In this document: in pieces, positions 8,167 to 17,009 of the stretch
Position numbering within the stretch: position 1 is the stretch's first letter
How the letters are laid out: each line of letters opens with the position of its first letter
Source of the DNA: Paenibacillus amylolyticus
GTDB taxonomy: Bacteria > Bacillota > Bacilli > Paenibacillales > Paenibacillaceae
Direction: 5' to 3'
Length of the DNA stretch: 64,000 bases
Assembly (NCBI RefSeq): GCF_001570725.1
Contig: NZ_BCNV01000008.1
Span: 54,299-118,298, forward strand
Translations under genes and position numbers: made by a program
The notes under the pieces: generated by a model
Seen by the model: the letters and a program-made list of their open reading frames with translations, nothing else
Told to the model about the DNA's origin: nothing
Databases searched by the model: none

Positions 8167-9192
8167 ATGTATCCAACATCCCAGAGCGAAGCCCCGCTGC
8201 AAACAAAAGTGTCCGATCTGCCCTCTTCGCTATCACCGAGGCTGATTCGGTTCAAACATATTATCGTAGCGTTGCTGCTCTCCGTTGTATTTTTTCTACT
8301 GTTTTGTTTTATTGCACTGCATGGTTATATCGCATGGGTATTATCCAATCCAACGGTAGCGCCAGTCTTCTCCAATCCGATGCAAGCCAAGAACATGAAG
8401 TACGAAGATATCACGTTCCCGGCAGCAGATGGCAGCCGCACGATGCAGGGATGGTATATCCCGGCTGACAATGCCGCGAGCAAAACGATTATCTTCAGTC
8501 ACGGCTACGGTGCCAACCGGGAGGAAACATGGGTACCTATGTATGATCTCGCACACTATGCCCATCAACTCGGATTCAACGTGGTGATGTTCGATTATGG
8601 CTTCGCCTCCCAGGTCAACAAAGCTGTAGCTACAGGTGGCAAAGCCGAGTCACAGCAATTGCTGGGCGCGATCCAGTTTGCCAAGCAGCGCGGTGCACAG
8701 GAACTGGTTGTCTGGGGCTTCTCCATGGGTGCCGGTACGGCGCTACAAACCGGACTGATTACGCAGGAAGTGGATGCGATGATTCTGGACAGTGCGTTCC
8801 TGCTGGAGCCAGATACGCTGTATCACAACATTCACAACCAGATCGATCTCCCGCGTCAGCCTACACTGGAGATCATGAAGCTGTTGTTCCCTGTTCTGAA
8901 TGGTACCGGATTGCAACAGATCCCTTATCAGGAAGTGAAAAAAGAGGACTATCCGTTCCCAATTTTCTTCATTCATGGTACGGAAGACGAGAAGGCGCCT
9001 TACCCGATTGCAGAGCAACTCGCCGCCAACCAGACTAATCCGTACTCGGATGTATGGATTGTCCAGGACGCGCATCATGAACTTATTTTCCGGGAGCATC
9101 CGAAAGAATACCTGCGCCGTGTCTCAACTTTCCTGAGTCATGTAACGAAGACAAGCAGTGACGATGTGCAAAACACCAATAGTGGACAATAA
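8167..9192 (+). CDS. membrane-anchored alpha/beta hydrolase
   Basis: The 341-aa product has one N-terminal membrane segment at about residues 35-58 (IIVALLLSVVFFLLFCFIAL), then an extracytoplasmic alpha/beta hydrolase domain. Seen are the oxyanion-type IIFSHGYGANRE, the nucleophile elbow GFSMGAG, an acid candidate in FIHGTEDEKAP, and a late His near AHHEL. It resembles YqkD/BAAT-type hydrolases of Bacillales; the substrate is unknown. The ATG follows AAAGGAGGGG. It is monocistronic, with a promoter at 8031 and a terminator at 9227. Confidence 0.88.
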   Translation: MYPTSQSEAPLQTKVSDLPSSLSPRLIRFKHIIVALLLSVVFFLLFCFIALHGYIAWVLSNPTVAPVFSNPMQAKNMKYEDITFPAADGSRTMQGWYIPADNAASKTIIFSHGYGANREETWVPMYDLAHYAHQLGFNVVMFDYGFASQVNKAVATGGKAESQQLLGAIQFAKQRGAQELVVWGFSMGAGTALQTGLITQEVDAMILDSAFLLEPDTLYHNIHNQIDLPRQPTLEIMKLLFPVLNGTGLQQIPYQEVKKEDYPFPIFFIHGTEDEKAPYPIAEQLAANQTNPYSDVWIVQDAHHELIFREHPKEYLRRVSTFLSHVTKTSSDDVQNTNSGQ

Positions 9193-9226
9193 CCAAATTT
9201 CATTCCTCGATCTTTTCGTTCATTCC

Positions 9227-9252
9227 AGAGCCCTCAGGGGCTCTTTTTTTTT
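9227..9252 (+). terminator. rho-independent terminator
   Basis: AGAGCCC-TCA-GGGGCTCT is followed by nine T residues, immediately after the hydrolase gene. Confidence 0.9.
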
Positions 9253-9396
9253 GCACTCATAGGACAACAGGCTCGCGGAATATACTCTTCTGACGCATGA
9301 ACAGACGGTCTGAACGCATAGATCATTGGTCGGATTAGGTTACCTGTATGAACTATTTTGCATTTTTGAATTTCATCTGGAGGAGGTCTCGCGTAT

Positions 9397-10677
9397 ATGA
9401 ACTGGTATGAATATGGTCACCTGCTGCCTCTGCGGATATTGGAAGAAATTCGTTTCTGGAAGGAGCAGGAGAAGGAACATACGCTCGTTATTCGTGCACT
9501 GGTTCCTGATCTGGAGCCCGCATACGTCAAGGTATTGGAGGAATGGGAGGCTATCTTTGCAAACAGCGAGCGAGTAGCGAATCAGATTTTAAAACAACTA
9601 TTACCCGCAACCCATCCACCTGCTCCGTACATCATTCGTTGTATCGATCAACTTGTGGCGGCAGCTCGTCAGCAATCGAGGGAGTTCATCAAACAACTGT
9701 ATGTTCTTCTGGAGCAAAGTGCTGCTGTGCAAGCTGTTCCGCTTGCCAAAGTACTCATTCTGCATTTTATTCGCGAATCGGAGTACTTTCTGGGTGTATT
9801 GGATACACTCGGTCAACCTGGCATCTTGCGAGAAACGGATTCGGAACCGTCACTTTATCTAGAAAACGCCTTGCATACGTCAGGGTCTGGAAGTGTCCAT
9901 CGCCAAGCCTCAGAAGCTCCAACTTCCCCAGAGGGAAATGAAAATGCACCTGTTGCTTCAGCACAGATCCAATCCGCAGCACTTCAGCCTTCCCCCAGCG
10001 GAAGTGCTGCGAGCCAGCCTGTCTCTACCTCACCTCAGGTCAAAGAAAAGCCAGTGCCCATTGGTGGGCACACACTCCCGCCCCTCCCCTATGCGTACAA
10101 TGCGCTGGAGCCGCATATTGATGAGCTGACGATGCGTATCCATCATGACAAACACCATCAATCCTACGTGGACGGATTAAATGTAGCGGAGAAGAAGCTG
10201 GCGGAATCACGAAAAAAGAATAACTTTGAACTCATCAAGCACTGGGAACGTGAACTCGCCTTTAACGGGGCAGGCCACTACCTGCACACGATCTTCTGGA
10301 CGATTATGAACCCTGCTGGCGGCGGCAAACCTTCCGGCATGCTCGCAGAGCAGATTAAGCGGGATTTCGGCAGTTATGAAGCGTTTAAGAATCAATTCAC
10401 GGAAGCCGCAAACAAAGTGGAAGGCAGTGGCTGGGCGATGCTGGTCTGGAGCCCGAGAGCACACCGTTTGGAGATTTTGCAGGCGGAAAAACACCAGAAC
10501 CTGTCCCAGTCCGACATCGTTCCTCTCCTGCCACTGGATGTGTGGGAACACGCCTACTATCTGAAGCATCAGAACGAACGCAAAAAGTATATTGAAGACT
10601 GGTGGAATGTGGTCTACTGGCCGGCTGTAGCCGAGCGGTACGAAACTGCACGCAAGCTATTGTGGCCGCCTTATTAA
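9397..10677 (+). CDS. Fe/Mn superoxide dismutase with N-terminal helical domain
   Basis: This 426-aa protein is about twice the normal superoxide dismutase length. Residues ~225-425 form a complete Fe/Mn SOD domain: LPPLPYAYNALEPHID, metal ligands H249 (RIHHDKHH), H297 (GHYLHTIFW), D381 and H385 (DVWEHAYY). Residues 1-140 are helical with HEXXE-like spacing (FWKEQEKEHTLVI, FIRESEYFLGVL) and resemble the DUF2935 ferritin-like fold. A Ser/Ala/Pro-rich linker (~150-220) joins the two. The family pattern recalls Bacillus SodF, which also has an N-terminal extension. No signal peptide is visible. The ATG has a GGAGGAGG site. A second, normal SodA is encoded 12 kb downstream. Confidence 0.9.
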   Translation: MNWYEYGHLLPLRILEEIRFWKEQEKEHTLVIRALVPDLEPAYVKVLEEWEAIFANSERVANQILKQLLPATHPPAPYIIRCIDQLVAAARQQSREFIKQLYVLLEQSAAVQAVPLAKVLILHFIRESEYFLGVLDTLGQPGILRETDSEPSLYLENALHTSGSGSVHRQASEAPTSPEGNENAPVASAQIQSAALQPSPSGSAASQPVSTSPQVKEKPVPIGGHTLPPLPYAYNALEPHIDELTMRIHHDKHHQSYVDGLNVAEKKLAESRKKNNFELIKHWERELAFNGAGHYLHTIFWTIMNPAGGGKPSGMLAEQIKRDFGSYEAFKNQFTEAANKVEGSGWAMLVWSPRAHRLEILQAEKHQNLSQSDIVPLLPLDVWEHAYYLKHQNERKKYIEDWWNVVYWPAVAERYETARKLLWPPY

Positions 10678-10698
10678 GCTTTGGATTAGATGGATAGA

Positions 10699-10742
10699 AA
10701 AAAGAGATATCTCCAGCTGAATGACTGAAAGATATCTCTTTT
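10699..10742. terminator. bidirectional terminator between convergent genes
   Basis: AAAAGAGATATCT pairs with AGATATCTCTTTT around a loop of about 17 bases. It serves the SOD gene on the plus strand and the SLH gene on the minus strand. Confidence 0.85.
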
Positions 10743-10765
10743 GGGTTGATACTAGTATATCAGTA

Positions 10766-13700
10766 TTACTGACTAATCGATGCCGCTTCAATTGCTTTAT
10801 AAGCCCAATGTGTATTAGGCACATCCGACCACTGTCTTACTGCATTCGTTGCAGGATCAAGACCGATCAGTTTGTTGAGCATCGTGACGGCTTCAGCGCG
10901 AGTTACAGGCTGACTTGGACGGAAGGTACCATCCTCATACCCTGTAACTACTCCTGCCGCGTTCAATCGAGCTATCGCTTGCTGAGCCCAATGATCGTTC
11001 ACATCATTAAATGTATTCGCTTCATCAGCTGTCTGTTCAGTGTTCAACAAGTGCTGTAACACGCTGGCTAATTCGGCACGAGTCATTGCTTGATCTGGCT
11101 TAAAGCTGCCATCTGTGTAGCCTTTAACGTAACCGGATTGGGCAGCAGCCGCAATGGCCAATTCTGCCCAGTGAGTAGGTTTCACATCTTTAAACGTGTG
11201 ATTCCCTTCCGTTGTTGACGTGCCCAGAACACGAGTAATCAGCGTAGCCATCTCCGCACGAGTTACGGAGCGTTCGGGTCTGAAACTGCCATCAGCATAC
11301 CCTTGAATATAAGGCTGTGCTTTCAAGGTGTTGTCTGTCCAGTCTTTCACTTTCACAATGGAGAACGTACTGAAATGGTCTACTTCAATCTCGACTCCTT
11401 GTTCATTATCACTATTCAGTGTGACCAGTTTGCCGTGTACAAGCTCCTTGGTCCCGTCACTGTGCTCAATATACACACCCAGCTCTTCAGAATTCACACC
11501 TGCAAGCTGGTTAGCTATAACCGGCAATACGAGCGTTACAGGACGACTCTGCAAATTGGTTTCGATAGTCATTGGACGGCCGAGAATCTGGATATCCTTT
11601 GTACCTGCGAATTGTATAATTGACTCATTAGATTGTGCTCTCGTTTGAATATCTGCACGTTCAGTCTCTTTTTTGACGGGTACGAGGCGGAAGTAGATAT
11701 CGTCTGTACGATCTTTTAAAGAGCTGGCTGGAATCGTGATACGAACGTTAGGGTTAGAAATAACCAAGTTCACACCTTGCTCAGCCAACAGCGCAGACGA
11801 TCCTGAAGAGAGATCCAGGTCCCATTGCGTTACTTCGTCCTTCACATCCGGAATAAGAATAACTGCTGTACTGGAACCCGTCTGCTTCAACTGATCAATG
11901 ATTGACTGTGCTTTACTTTGGCTGAGCTGAAGTTCGTCTTTTACTGTACCATCCGTTCCCCGAGTACGACTGATTTCCAATGATGCAACGGTAGCAGCTT
12001 GATCTCCATTCTCTACGTTCACCTTAATAACTTCCTTTTGCGGTGCCGGAGTTACTGAAGGTGCTGATGTTGATGGAGAAGGCGTTGGTGTCGGATTCGG
12101 TGATGGTCCTGGTGTAGGTGTTCCGCCACCTTCATTTCCTGATCCTTTAGGTGTTACAGGACCGGACACCTTATAGTCGGATAGCCCATTCTCATTCGAT
12201 GATCTTATTGCAAATACATAAGGAAGGCCATTCGTTAAATCATCAACGGTATACGATGCGGCTTCAATACCACTTTTCACCTTGATCCAATCATGCTTAT
12301 CTTGGGGTGCTTGGGTTCCTTGATATTTATAGAGTACAAATTGATTTACATTGATTACTCCAGCCCAATAAACAGTAGCTTTTCCATCTCCAGCTTGTGC
12401 AACAATAGTTTCAGGTGCATCAGGTAGCACTGGCGTCCCAGCTGCTTGTGGTGTAACCACATTGGAAGGGATGAATTCCGATACACTACCATCCTCGATA
12501 TAATATGCTTTGACAGCAAAGACATAAGATATACCGTTCGTCAGCCCTGTAACAAGCTGCTCATTAGTCGTGAAGTTAGTAATATCAATCCATGCATCGG
12601 GGTCTTCTGGCGCTGTCGTTCCCTCATACATATACACGGAAAATGTTACATTCGGATCAGAAGACCATGTGACTTTGGCCTGTCCATCGCCCGCCGTAGC
12701 CGTAACATTACTCGGTGAAACTGGTGAAGCTAAGAGTGTTTGAAAAATCATCTGTCCCGGTTGAGGCATCAATTGACCATTCGTATCCTCGGCTACAACA
12801 TATACATTATAATTTGTACCCGGAGTCAAGTTTTTCACGATAAATGATTTTTCTTCCCCCAGAGCAATATCAACAAAAGCTTGTTTATTGATTGCTTGTG
12901 ATCTCGCCATTTCGCTTGTCAATTGCGGAACGGTCCAATCGAACGGTTGATCGGCAAAATAGACTCTTCCTGGCTGATTAAGCTTCACCGTAATTTTTGA
13001 TGTTGTCGGTGTACGGGCGCCCTGCTTGGGATACCCGGGCTCAAACGTAATGTCTGTAGTGGACACAGGTGGTTCACTCGCAATATACGGACGTAACACT
13101 GGATATCCATTATTAACTCCAAGTTGGAAATCCCAAATGTTAGTGAAGTCCCACGTGGCATAATTCCATTCCGAATGCATAGATTGCGTTGTTTGACCTG
13201 AAGCATACTGACTCTGATTATCAGCAAAATTTGGAACCATATCCATATCCCAATAATTATTTTGAAAGATAATAGAACTATCGGACACAGGTGAACCGAT
13301 AAATGACCCTGCTGTTGTTGGATCTGCAGCTCCAGCATAAATTGATCCGGAGTAATAGTTGTTTTTTATAAATAGAGTAGCGGGTACATCTTCTTCTGTT
13401 TCTACATTTAAGTTACCAATAAAACCGCCAATGAATGCCGCACCATAGGAATTGTCATCCCACTGTCCTTCACCGTTTGTAAATACAGAACCTGTAGCGT
13501 AATTGTTATCAATAGAATGATCTAAACTATATTCCATTTCTCCAATAAATCCACCAATACTGAGGTTTCCCTCTACATTACCTGTTGCTGAATTACGCGA
13601 AGTCACGCTATCGTTTAATTGCCCAATAAATCCACCGATGGATTCGGAACTGTCTTTGGCTAATACATTTCCTGTAGCGGTATTTCCGATTAACACATCT

Positions 13701-14380
13701 TCTGTACTTCTGCCAATAAATCCTCCATAATCTTGTCCTTCATCATTCAAAGCAGCAACCGTTACATTAGCTTTGTTGTTCGTGTACTGCGTTTCCTCTG
13801 AACGACCTACTAATCCACCGACTCTGGAATCACCTTGAACTTGACCGCTTACGTATACATGTTCAATCTGGGAGGCTTCAGAACGCCCCGCCAAAGCACC
13901 TACATATCGTTGAGCAGTAAAAGATACCCCGTTCAAATTCAGGTTTTTAATGACTGCCCCATCCAATCGGGCGAACAATCCCATGTATTCCAAACCTTCA
14001 TCCGAAGCATTTAGCCCATCAATGCTATGACCTGCTCCATCCAAAACACCTGTAAAATAGTTCACCTCATCACCAATAGGTACCCAGCCTAATGTTGCTG
14101 AATTACTTATAAAATCTACCATGTCTATCGCACTTATATCTTTTGTTAGCTTGTAATTTCCATTCAGGTTTTCCCCTATGCAACTCAACTCATGGGCATT
14201 CCCAATCAGGTACCACGTAACTCCGTTGGAGTCCGGTGCCGTCTCTTCTAAACAACTCCCGGCCTGGGCGCTTCCCTGTCCCATTATGCCGGGCACTGTA
14301 CCCGATACGAGTACAACAGCCAGTAAGAACATGATGGTCTGTCTCAGAATGCTACGCCTTTTTTGAATCCTCTTCCCCAT
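10766..14380 (-). CDS. SLH-domain surface protein with GLUG and FN3-like repeats
   Basis: The product is about 1204 aa. The start at 14380 is chosen because MGKRIQKRR opens a typical signal peptide (cleavage near GSAQAG), a site GAAGGGAC lies upstream, and a -10 box lies just upstream at 14417. The longer frame from 14461 has no ribosome binding site. Domains in order: a region of GLUG-type repeats (GGFIGRSTED, GGFIGQLNDS, GGFIGEMEYS, GGFIGNLNVE) in the first third, about three fibronectin-III-like modules, a Pro/Thr/Ser-rich linker, an unassigned region, and three SLH repeats at the C-terminus (YIQGYADGSFRPE, YVKGYTDGSFKPD, VVTGYEDGTFRPS). SLH domains bind pyruvylated cell-wall polymer, so this is a wall-anchored adhesin-like or scaffold protein. 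Confidence 0.93.
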   Translation of the reverse strand: MGKRIQKRRSILRQTIMFLLAVVLVSGTVPGIMGQGSAQAGSCLEETAPDSNGVTWYLIGNAHELSCIGENLNGNYKLTKDISAIDMVDFISNSATLGWVPIGDEVNYFTGVLDGAGHSIDGLNASDEGLEYMGLFARLDGAVIKNLNLNGVSFTAQRYVGALAGRSEASQIEHVYVSGQVQGDSRVGGLVGRSEETQYTNNKANVTVAALNDEGQDYGGFIGRSTEDVLIGNTATGNVLAKDSSESIGGFIGQLNDSVTSRNSATGNVEGNLSIGGFIGEMEYSLDHSIDNNYATGSVFTNGEGQWDDNSYGAAFIGGFIGNLNVETEEDVPATLFIKNNYYSGSIYAGAADPTTAGSFIGSPVSDSSIIFQNNYWDMDMVPNFADNQSQYASGQTTQSMHSEWNYATWDFTNIWDFQLGVNNGYPVLRPYIASEPPVSTTDITFEPGYPKQGARTPTTSKITVKLNQPGRVYFADQPFDWTVPQLTSEMARSQAINKQAFVDIALGEEKSFIVKNLTPGTNYNVYVVAEDTNGQLMPQPGQMIFQTLLASPVSPSNVTATAGDGQAKVTWSSDPNVTFSVYMYEGTTAPEDPDAWIDITNFTTNEQLVTGLTNGISYVFAVKAYYIEDGSVSEFIPSNVVTPQAAGTPVLPDAPETIVAQAGDGKATVYWAGVINVNQFVLYKYQGTQAPQDKHDWIKVKSGIEAASYTVDDLTNGLPYVFAIRSSNENGLSDYKVSGPVTPKGSGNEGGGTPTPGPSPNPTPTPSPSTSAPSVTPAPQKEVIKVNVENGDQAATVASLEISRTRGTDGTVKDELQLSQSKAQSIIDQLKQTGSSTAVILIPDVKDEVTQWDLDLSSGSSALLAEQGVNLVISNPNVRITIPASSLKDRTDDIYFRLVPVKKETERADIQTRAQSNESIIQFAGTKDIQILGRPMTIETNLQSRPVTLVLPVIANQLAGVNSEELGVYIEHSDGTKELVHGKLVTLNSDNEQGVEIEVDHFSTFSIVKVKDWTDNTLKAQPYIQGYADGSFRPERSVTRAEMATLITRVLGTSTTEGNHTFKDVKPTHWAELAIAAAAQSGYVKGYTDGSFKPDQAMTRAELASVLQHLLNTEQTADEANTFNDVNDHWAQQAIARLNAAGVVTGYEDGTFRPSQPVTRAEAVTMLNKLIGLDPATNAVRQWSDVPNTHWAYKAIEAASISQ

Positions 14381-14416
14381 TATAATCTGTCCCTTCTCTT
14401 TCTGTTTATGAAGAGG

Positions 14417-14422
14417 ATTATA
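14417..14422 (-). promoter_or_regulatory. candidate -10 box for the SLH gene
   Basis: TATAAT on the minus strand lies 37 bases before the start at 14380. No convincing -35 is seen. Its position argues for the downstream start codon. Confidence 0.35.
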
Positions 14423-14511
14423 ACTGTTAGCTCTGAACCGATTCTGAACATTACTCGACATTTACCATGTAAAAAGGCTATTTTTCGCATCCCCTCACAA
14501 AATTTGTATAC

Positions 14512-14546
14512 AAAAAAGCAAGCCTCCTTTAAAAAGAGACTTGCTT
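14512..14546 (-). terminator. rho-independent terminator of the 74-aa gene
   Basis: On the minus strand AGCAAGTCTC and GAGGCTTGCT form a ten-pair stem followed by six T residues. It separates the 74-aa gene from the SLH gene. Confidence 0.85.
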
Positions 14547-14586
14547 GTATTTTGAGAGACTTCCTATCCTATTTCTAAATGCTCAC

Positions 14587-14811
14587 TTAAGAAGCACAGC
14601 CCTCGCACGCAACATAGTTGTCGCCAACCTGTTTGCTAATGGAGATCAGATCGCCAAGCTTGATATCAGACTCATCTGTAAACTCCAGATCAGCTATACG
14701 TGCAACGATCAGTGCAGCAGCCTCTTCCTTGCTTGTTGCCATTTGGCTGAACTCGGATTTTTCGCCTGTTGATACAACCTCATATAAATACGTATATCTC
14801 AATGTGTCCAT
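14587..14811 (-). CDS. small conserved-looking protein, 74 aa
   Basis: The frame starts at ATG 14811 with a strong GGAAGGAG site and ends before its own terminator. The product (MDTLRYTYLYEVVS ... YVACEGCAS) is acidic, has no membrane segment and ends in CXXC, which could bind metal or be redox active. I do not recognise the family. Its own ribosome site and terminator support it as a real gene. It follows lipL by about 70 bases on the same strand and may be co-transcribed with it. Confidence 0.75.
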   Translation of the reverse strand: MDTLRYTYLYEVVSTGEKSEFSQMATSKEEAAALIVARIADLEFTDESDIKLGDLISISKQVGDNYVACEGCAS

Positions 14812-14881
14812 CCTAACACTCTCCTTCCGAAATCACATCATATCATCTCTATTAACCAATTCCAAGCCCTAGTAAAAAATG

Positions 14882-15736
14882 CTAATCGTAGCGCAGCTTC
14901 ATCTGCTCAGCTGTCAGGCGTACTTCTTCAGATCCAACACTAAGCACCCTGCTGGTCTCCGCCTGCGGATAGCGATCGCGCAGTGTTCGAACCAAAGCCG
15001 CAGTATATGCCGCAGCAGAAGGTACACCTGCCAACTCTTTCAGACTTGCCATCGTGCCAGGCTGAACATCGGGATATCCTTCACTCGCCCCACCTGCCGC
15101 ATGCTGATAAAATCGACGCACATCTGCTGCCAATTGATCTCCCAGACCTTCCACGATGATAAAAGCAGTAATAATATACGCCTTGGCCTGCCTGCGCTGG
15201 GCAATACCACAGAATTTCAATCCACCTACACTGACATCATAATCTCCCGGGCAAAAAGCACCCTGAACCTCGCCTGTCTGCGCCTGATTCGACCACGGTG
15301 TTAGCGACTTGGCAATAATCGAAGCCATCTCCCGGAAATCATCATGAATATTGATGGCATGTCCTGGATTAGGCAGGATCATTGACACATTGACCACCCC
15401 TGGATTCAGGGGTACGGCCGCTCCACCAGAAGGACGAACACAGACCGCTGTACCTTGGCTTCTGATCTGTTCCATCGCTTCTACAGCCTGTGGCAACCTG
15501 CGGTCGCGCAGACCCGCCACAAAGGCATCTGGGTGTCTCCATATATGTGCAACAGGCAGATGCCCTGCTCCAACCCGCCGGCACATGACTTCCTCCCATG
15601 CGAAAGCTTCAAGCACACTGCTGCCTTGTCGCATGAGCGGTGTCTCCCAGATTTGCAGACGCAATGTAGCATGTTGATCTGCTTGTGGTCCCTTTTCCGG
15701 CTGAACCGGTTGATCTGATTGGGAAGGTACACTCAT
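14882..15736 (-). CDS. lipL: octanoyl-[GcvH]:protein N-octanoyltransferase (LipL-type)
   Basis: This 284-aa protein belongs to the lipoate-protein ligase A/B fold. The segment FCPGDYDVSVGGLKFCGIAQRR matches the LipL active-site region, with the catalytic-type cysteine at C162. RPSGGAAVPLNPGVVNVS is the usual substrate-binding RxxGGG-like loop. In Bacillus, LipL moves octanoyl or lipoyl groups from GcvH to the E2 subunits of dehydrogenases. Length matches the ~281-aa Bacillus enzyme. LplA-type ligases share the fold, but the cysteine segment favours LipL. Confidence 0.88.
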   Translation of the reverse strand: MSVPSQSDQPVQPEKGPQADQHATLRLQIWETPLMRQGSSVLEAFAWEEVMCRRVGAGHLPVAHIWRHPDAFVAGLRDRRLPQAVEAMEQIRSQGTAVCVRPSGGAAVPLNPGVVNVSMILPNPGHAINIHDDFREMASIIAKSLTPWSNQAQTGEVQGAFCPGDYDVSVGGLKFCGIAQRRQAKAYIITAFIIVEGLGDQLAADVRRFYQHAAGGASEGYPDVQPGTMASLKELAGVPSAAAYTAALVRTLRDRYPQAETSRVLSVGSEEVRLTAEQMKLRYD

Positions 15737-15805
15737 CGTTCCATTACCTCCGGCTTAACGAATTCGTATGTATTCAGTATATATAGGAATGACAACGCCA
15801 TATAT

Positions 15806-15840
15806 AAATAAGCCGGTTCCCCAGGGAACACGGCTTATTT
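15806..15840 (-). terminator. hairpin terminator after folE
   Basis: AAATAAGCCG and CGGCTTATTT with paired inner bases form a long stem. On the minus strand it sits between folE and lipL, about 90 bases after the folE stop. Confidence 0.7.
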
Positions 15841-15929
15841 ATATCACATCCAATGGCTCAGTAACTGCTGCTTCCAAAACCAAAGGGACCTGCTCATCTG
15901 GCTTGTCCAACGAGTAGACATACCTGATT

Positions 15930-16523
15930 TTAATCTTTCACCAAAGACAAGAACTCGGCACGTTGTGCCGGATTCTCACGGAAAGAACCACGTACAGCAG
16001 ACGTTACCGTCTTGCTTCCCGGTTTTTTCACGCCGCGGGAACACATGCACAAGTGCTCGCCTTCCACGACGACCATAACTCCGTGAGGCTCAACGGCCTC
16101 TGTCAGAATGTCAGCGATCTGTGAAGTAATACGTTCCTGAACCTGCAGGCGACGTGTTACCGCTTCGACCAGACGAGCCATTTTGCTCAGACCGACGATC
16201 TTGCCACTTGGAACATACCCAATGTGCACCTTGCCGAAGAACGGCGCCATATGGTGCTCACATTGACTGTAGTAGACAATATCCTTAACGATAACCAGCT
16301 CTTCATGATTCTCGTCAAACGTGACACCGAGCACATCGCGCGGGTCTACTTCATATCCGCCAAAAATTTCTTCATACATTCGGGTCACACGTGCAGGCGT
16401 TTCAAGCAGCCCTTCACGTGTACTATCTTCTCCGATCAACTTCAGGATCTGCTCTACATGATACTCGATCTTCTCCCGATTGTCGGATACTTTTGAATTC
16501 ATATAATCTTTAACGCCAGCCAC
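15930..16523 (-). CDS. folE: GTP cyclohydrolase I
   Basis: The 197-aa product converts GTP to 7,8-dihydroneopterin triphosphate, the first step of folate synthesis. Zinc-ligand motifs are present: YSQCEHHMAPF and HLCMCSRGVKKPGSKT, along with GEDSTREGLLETPARV. The start is set to the GTG at 16523 because AAAGGAGG lies nine bases before it. The longer in-frame ATG at 16550 has no site. Bacillus MtrA/FolE is about 190 aa, which agrees. Confidence 0.96.
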   Translation of the reverse strand: MAGVKDYMNSKVSDNREKIEYHVEQILKLIGEDSTREGLLETPARVTRMYEEIFGGYEVDPRDVLGVTFDENHEELVIVKDIVYYSQCEHHMAPFFGKVHIGYVPSGKIVGLSKMARLVEAVTRRLQVQERITSQIADILTEAVEPHGVMVVVEGEHLCMCSRGVKKPGSKTVTSAVRGSFRENPAQRAEFLSLVKD

Positions 16524-16580
16524 TGCCGAACGCCTCCTTTCGAACCACAATAAGGTAAGCAGTAATTCACTTCACTGCTA

Positions 16581-16844
16581 TTATTTTCGGCGGCCCGAAC
16601 TTTTACGCGCAGGATGTTGTTGCGGCTGAGGCATTTTCGCTCCTGGCTGCTGGTTCTTCATCATCTGCTGGGCACGCTGCATTTGCTTGCCATTCAGGTT
16701 GTAGCCCATTTGCTTCGCCATTTTCTGAAGCATGTCCGGATTGCTTTGCATTTTCTCAAGTTGTTTACGCAAGTAGAACACCCCGATGAAAAATCCCCCG
16801 ACCAGACCAACAACCAATGTAATAATCGGTATTACAATATCCAT
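16581..16844 (-). CDS. UPF0154/YneF-like membrane protein
   Basis: This 87-aa protein has an N-terminal membrane segment (IVIPIITLVVGLVGGFFIGVFYLRKQ), then MLQKMAKQMGYNLNGKQMQRAQQMMKNQ, which is characteristic of the UPF0154 (YneF) family, and a basic Gln/Pro-rich tail. Function in Bacillus is unknown. It lies 58 bases upstream of folE on the same strand. A weak hairpin (AGCAGT/ACTGCT) follows the stop, without a strong T-tract. Confidence 0.88.
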   Translation of the reverse strand: MDIVIPIITLVVGLVGGFFIGVFYLRKQLEKMQSNPDMLQKMAKQMGYNLNGKQMQRAQQMMKNQQPGAKMPQPQQHPARKSSGRRK

Positions 16845-17009
16845 CTCTTAGACACCTCTGTATGCATTCTAAAAAGCCTGATAATCCGTGTCACTCCATG
16901 ATGTTCAACGCACACGTTGCAAACCTGACACAGACCGGATTTCCTGAAAGTATCATAGCATTTCCGCACGCCTTGAGCAAACGGATTTTCCAGTTTAGCC
17001 GCCTGCAAG

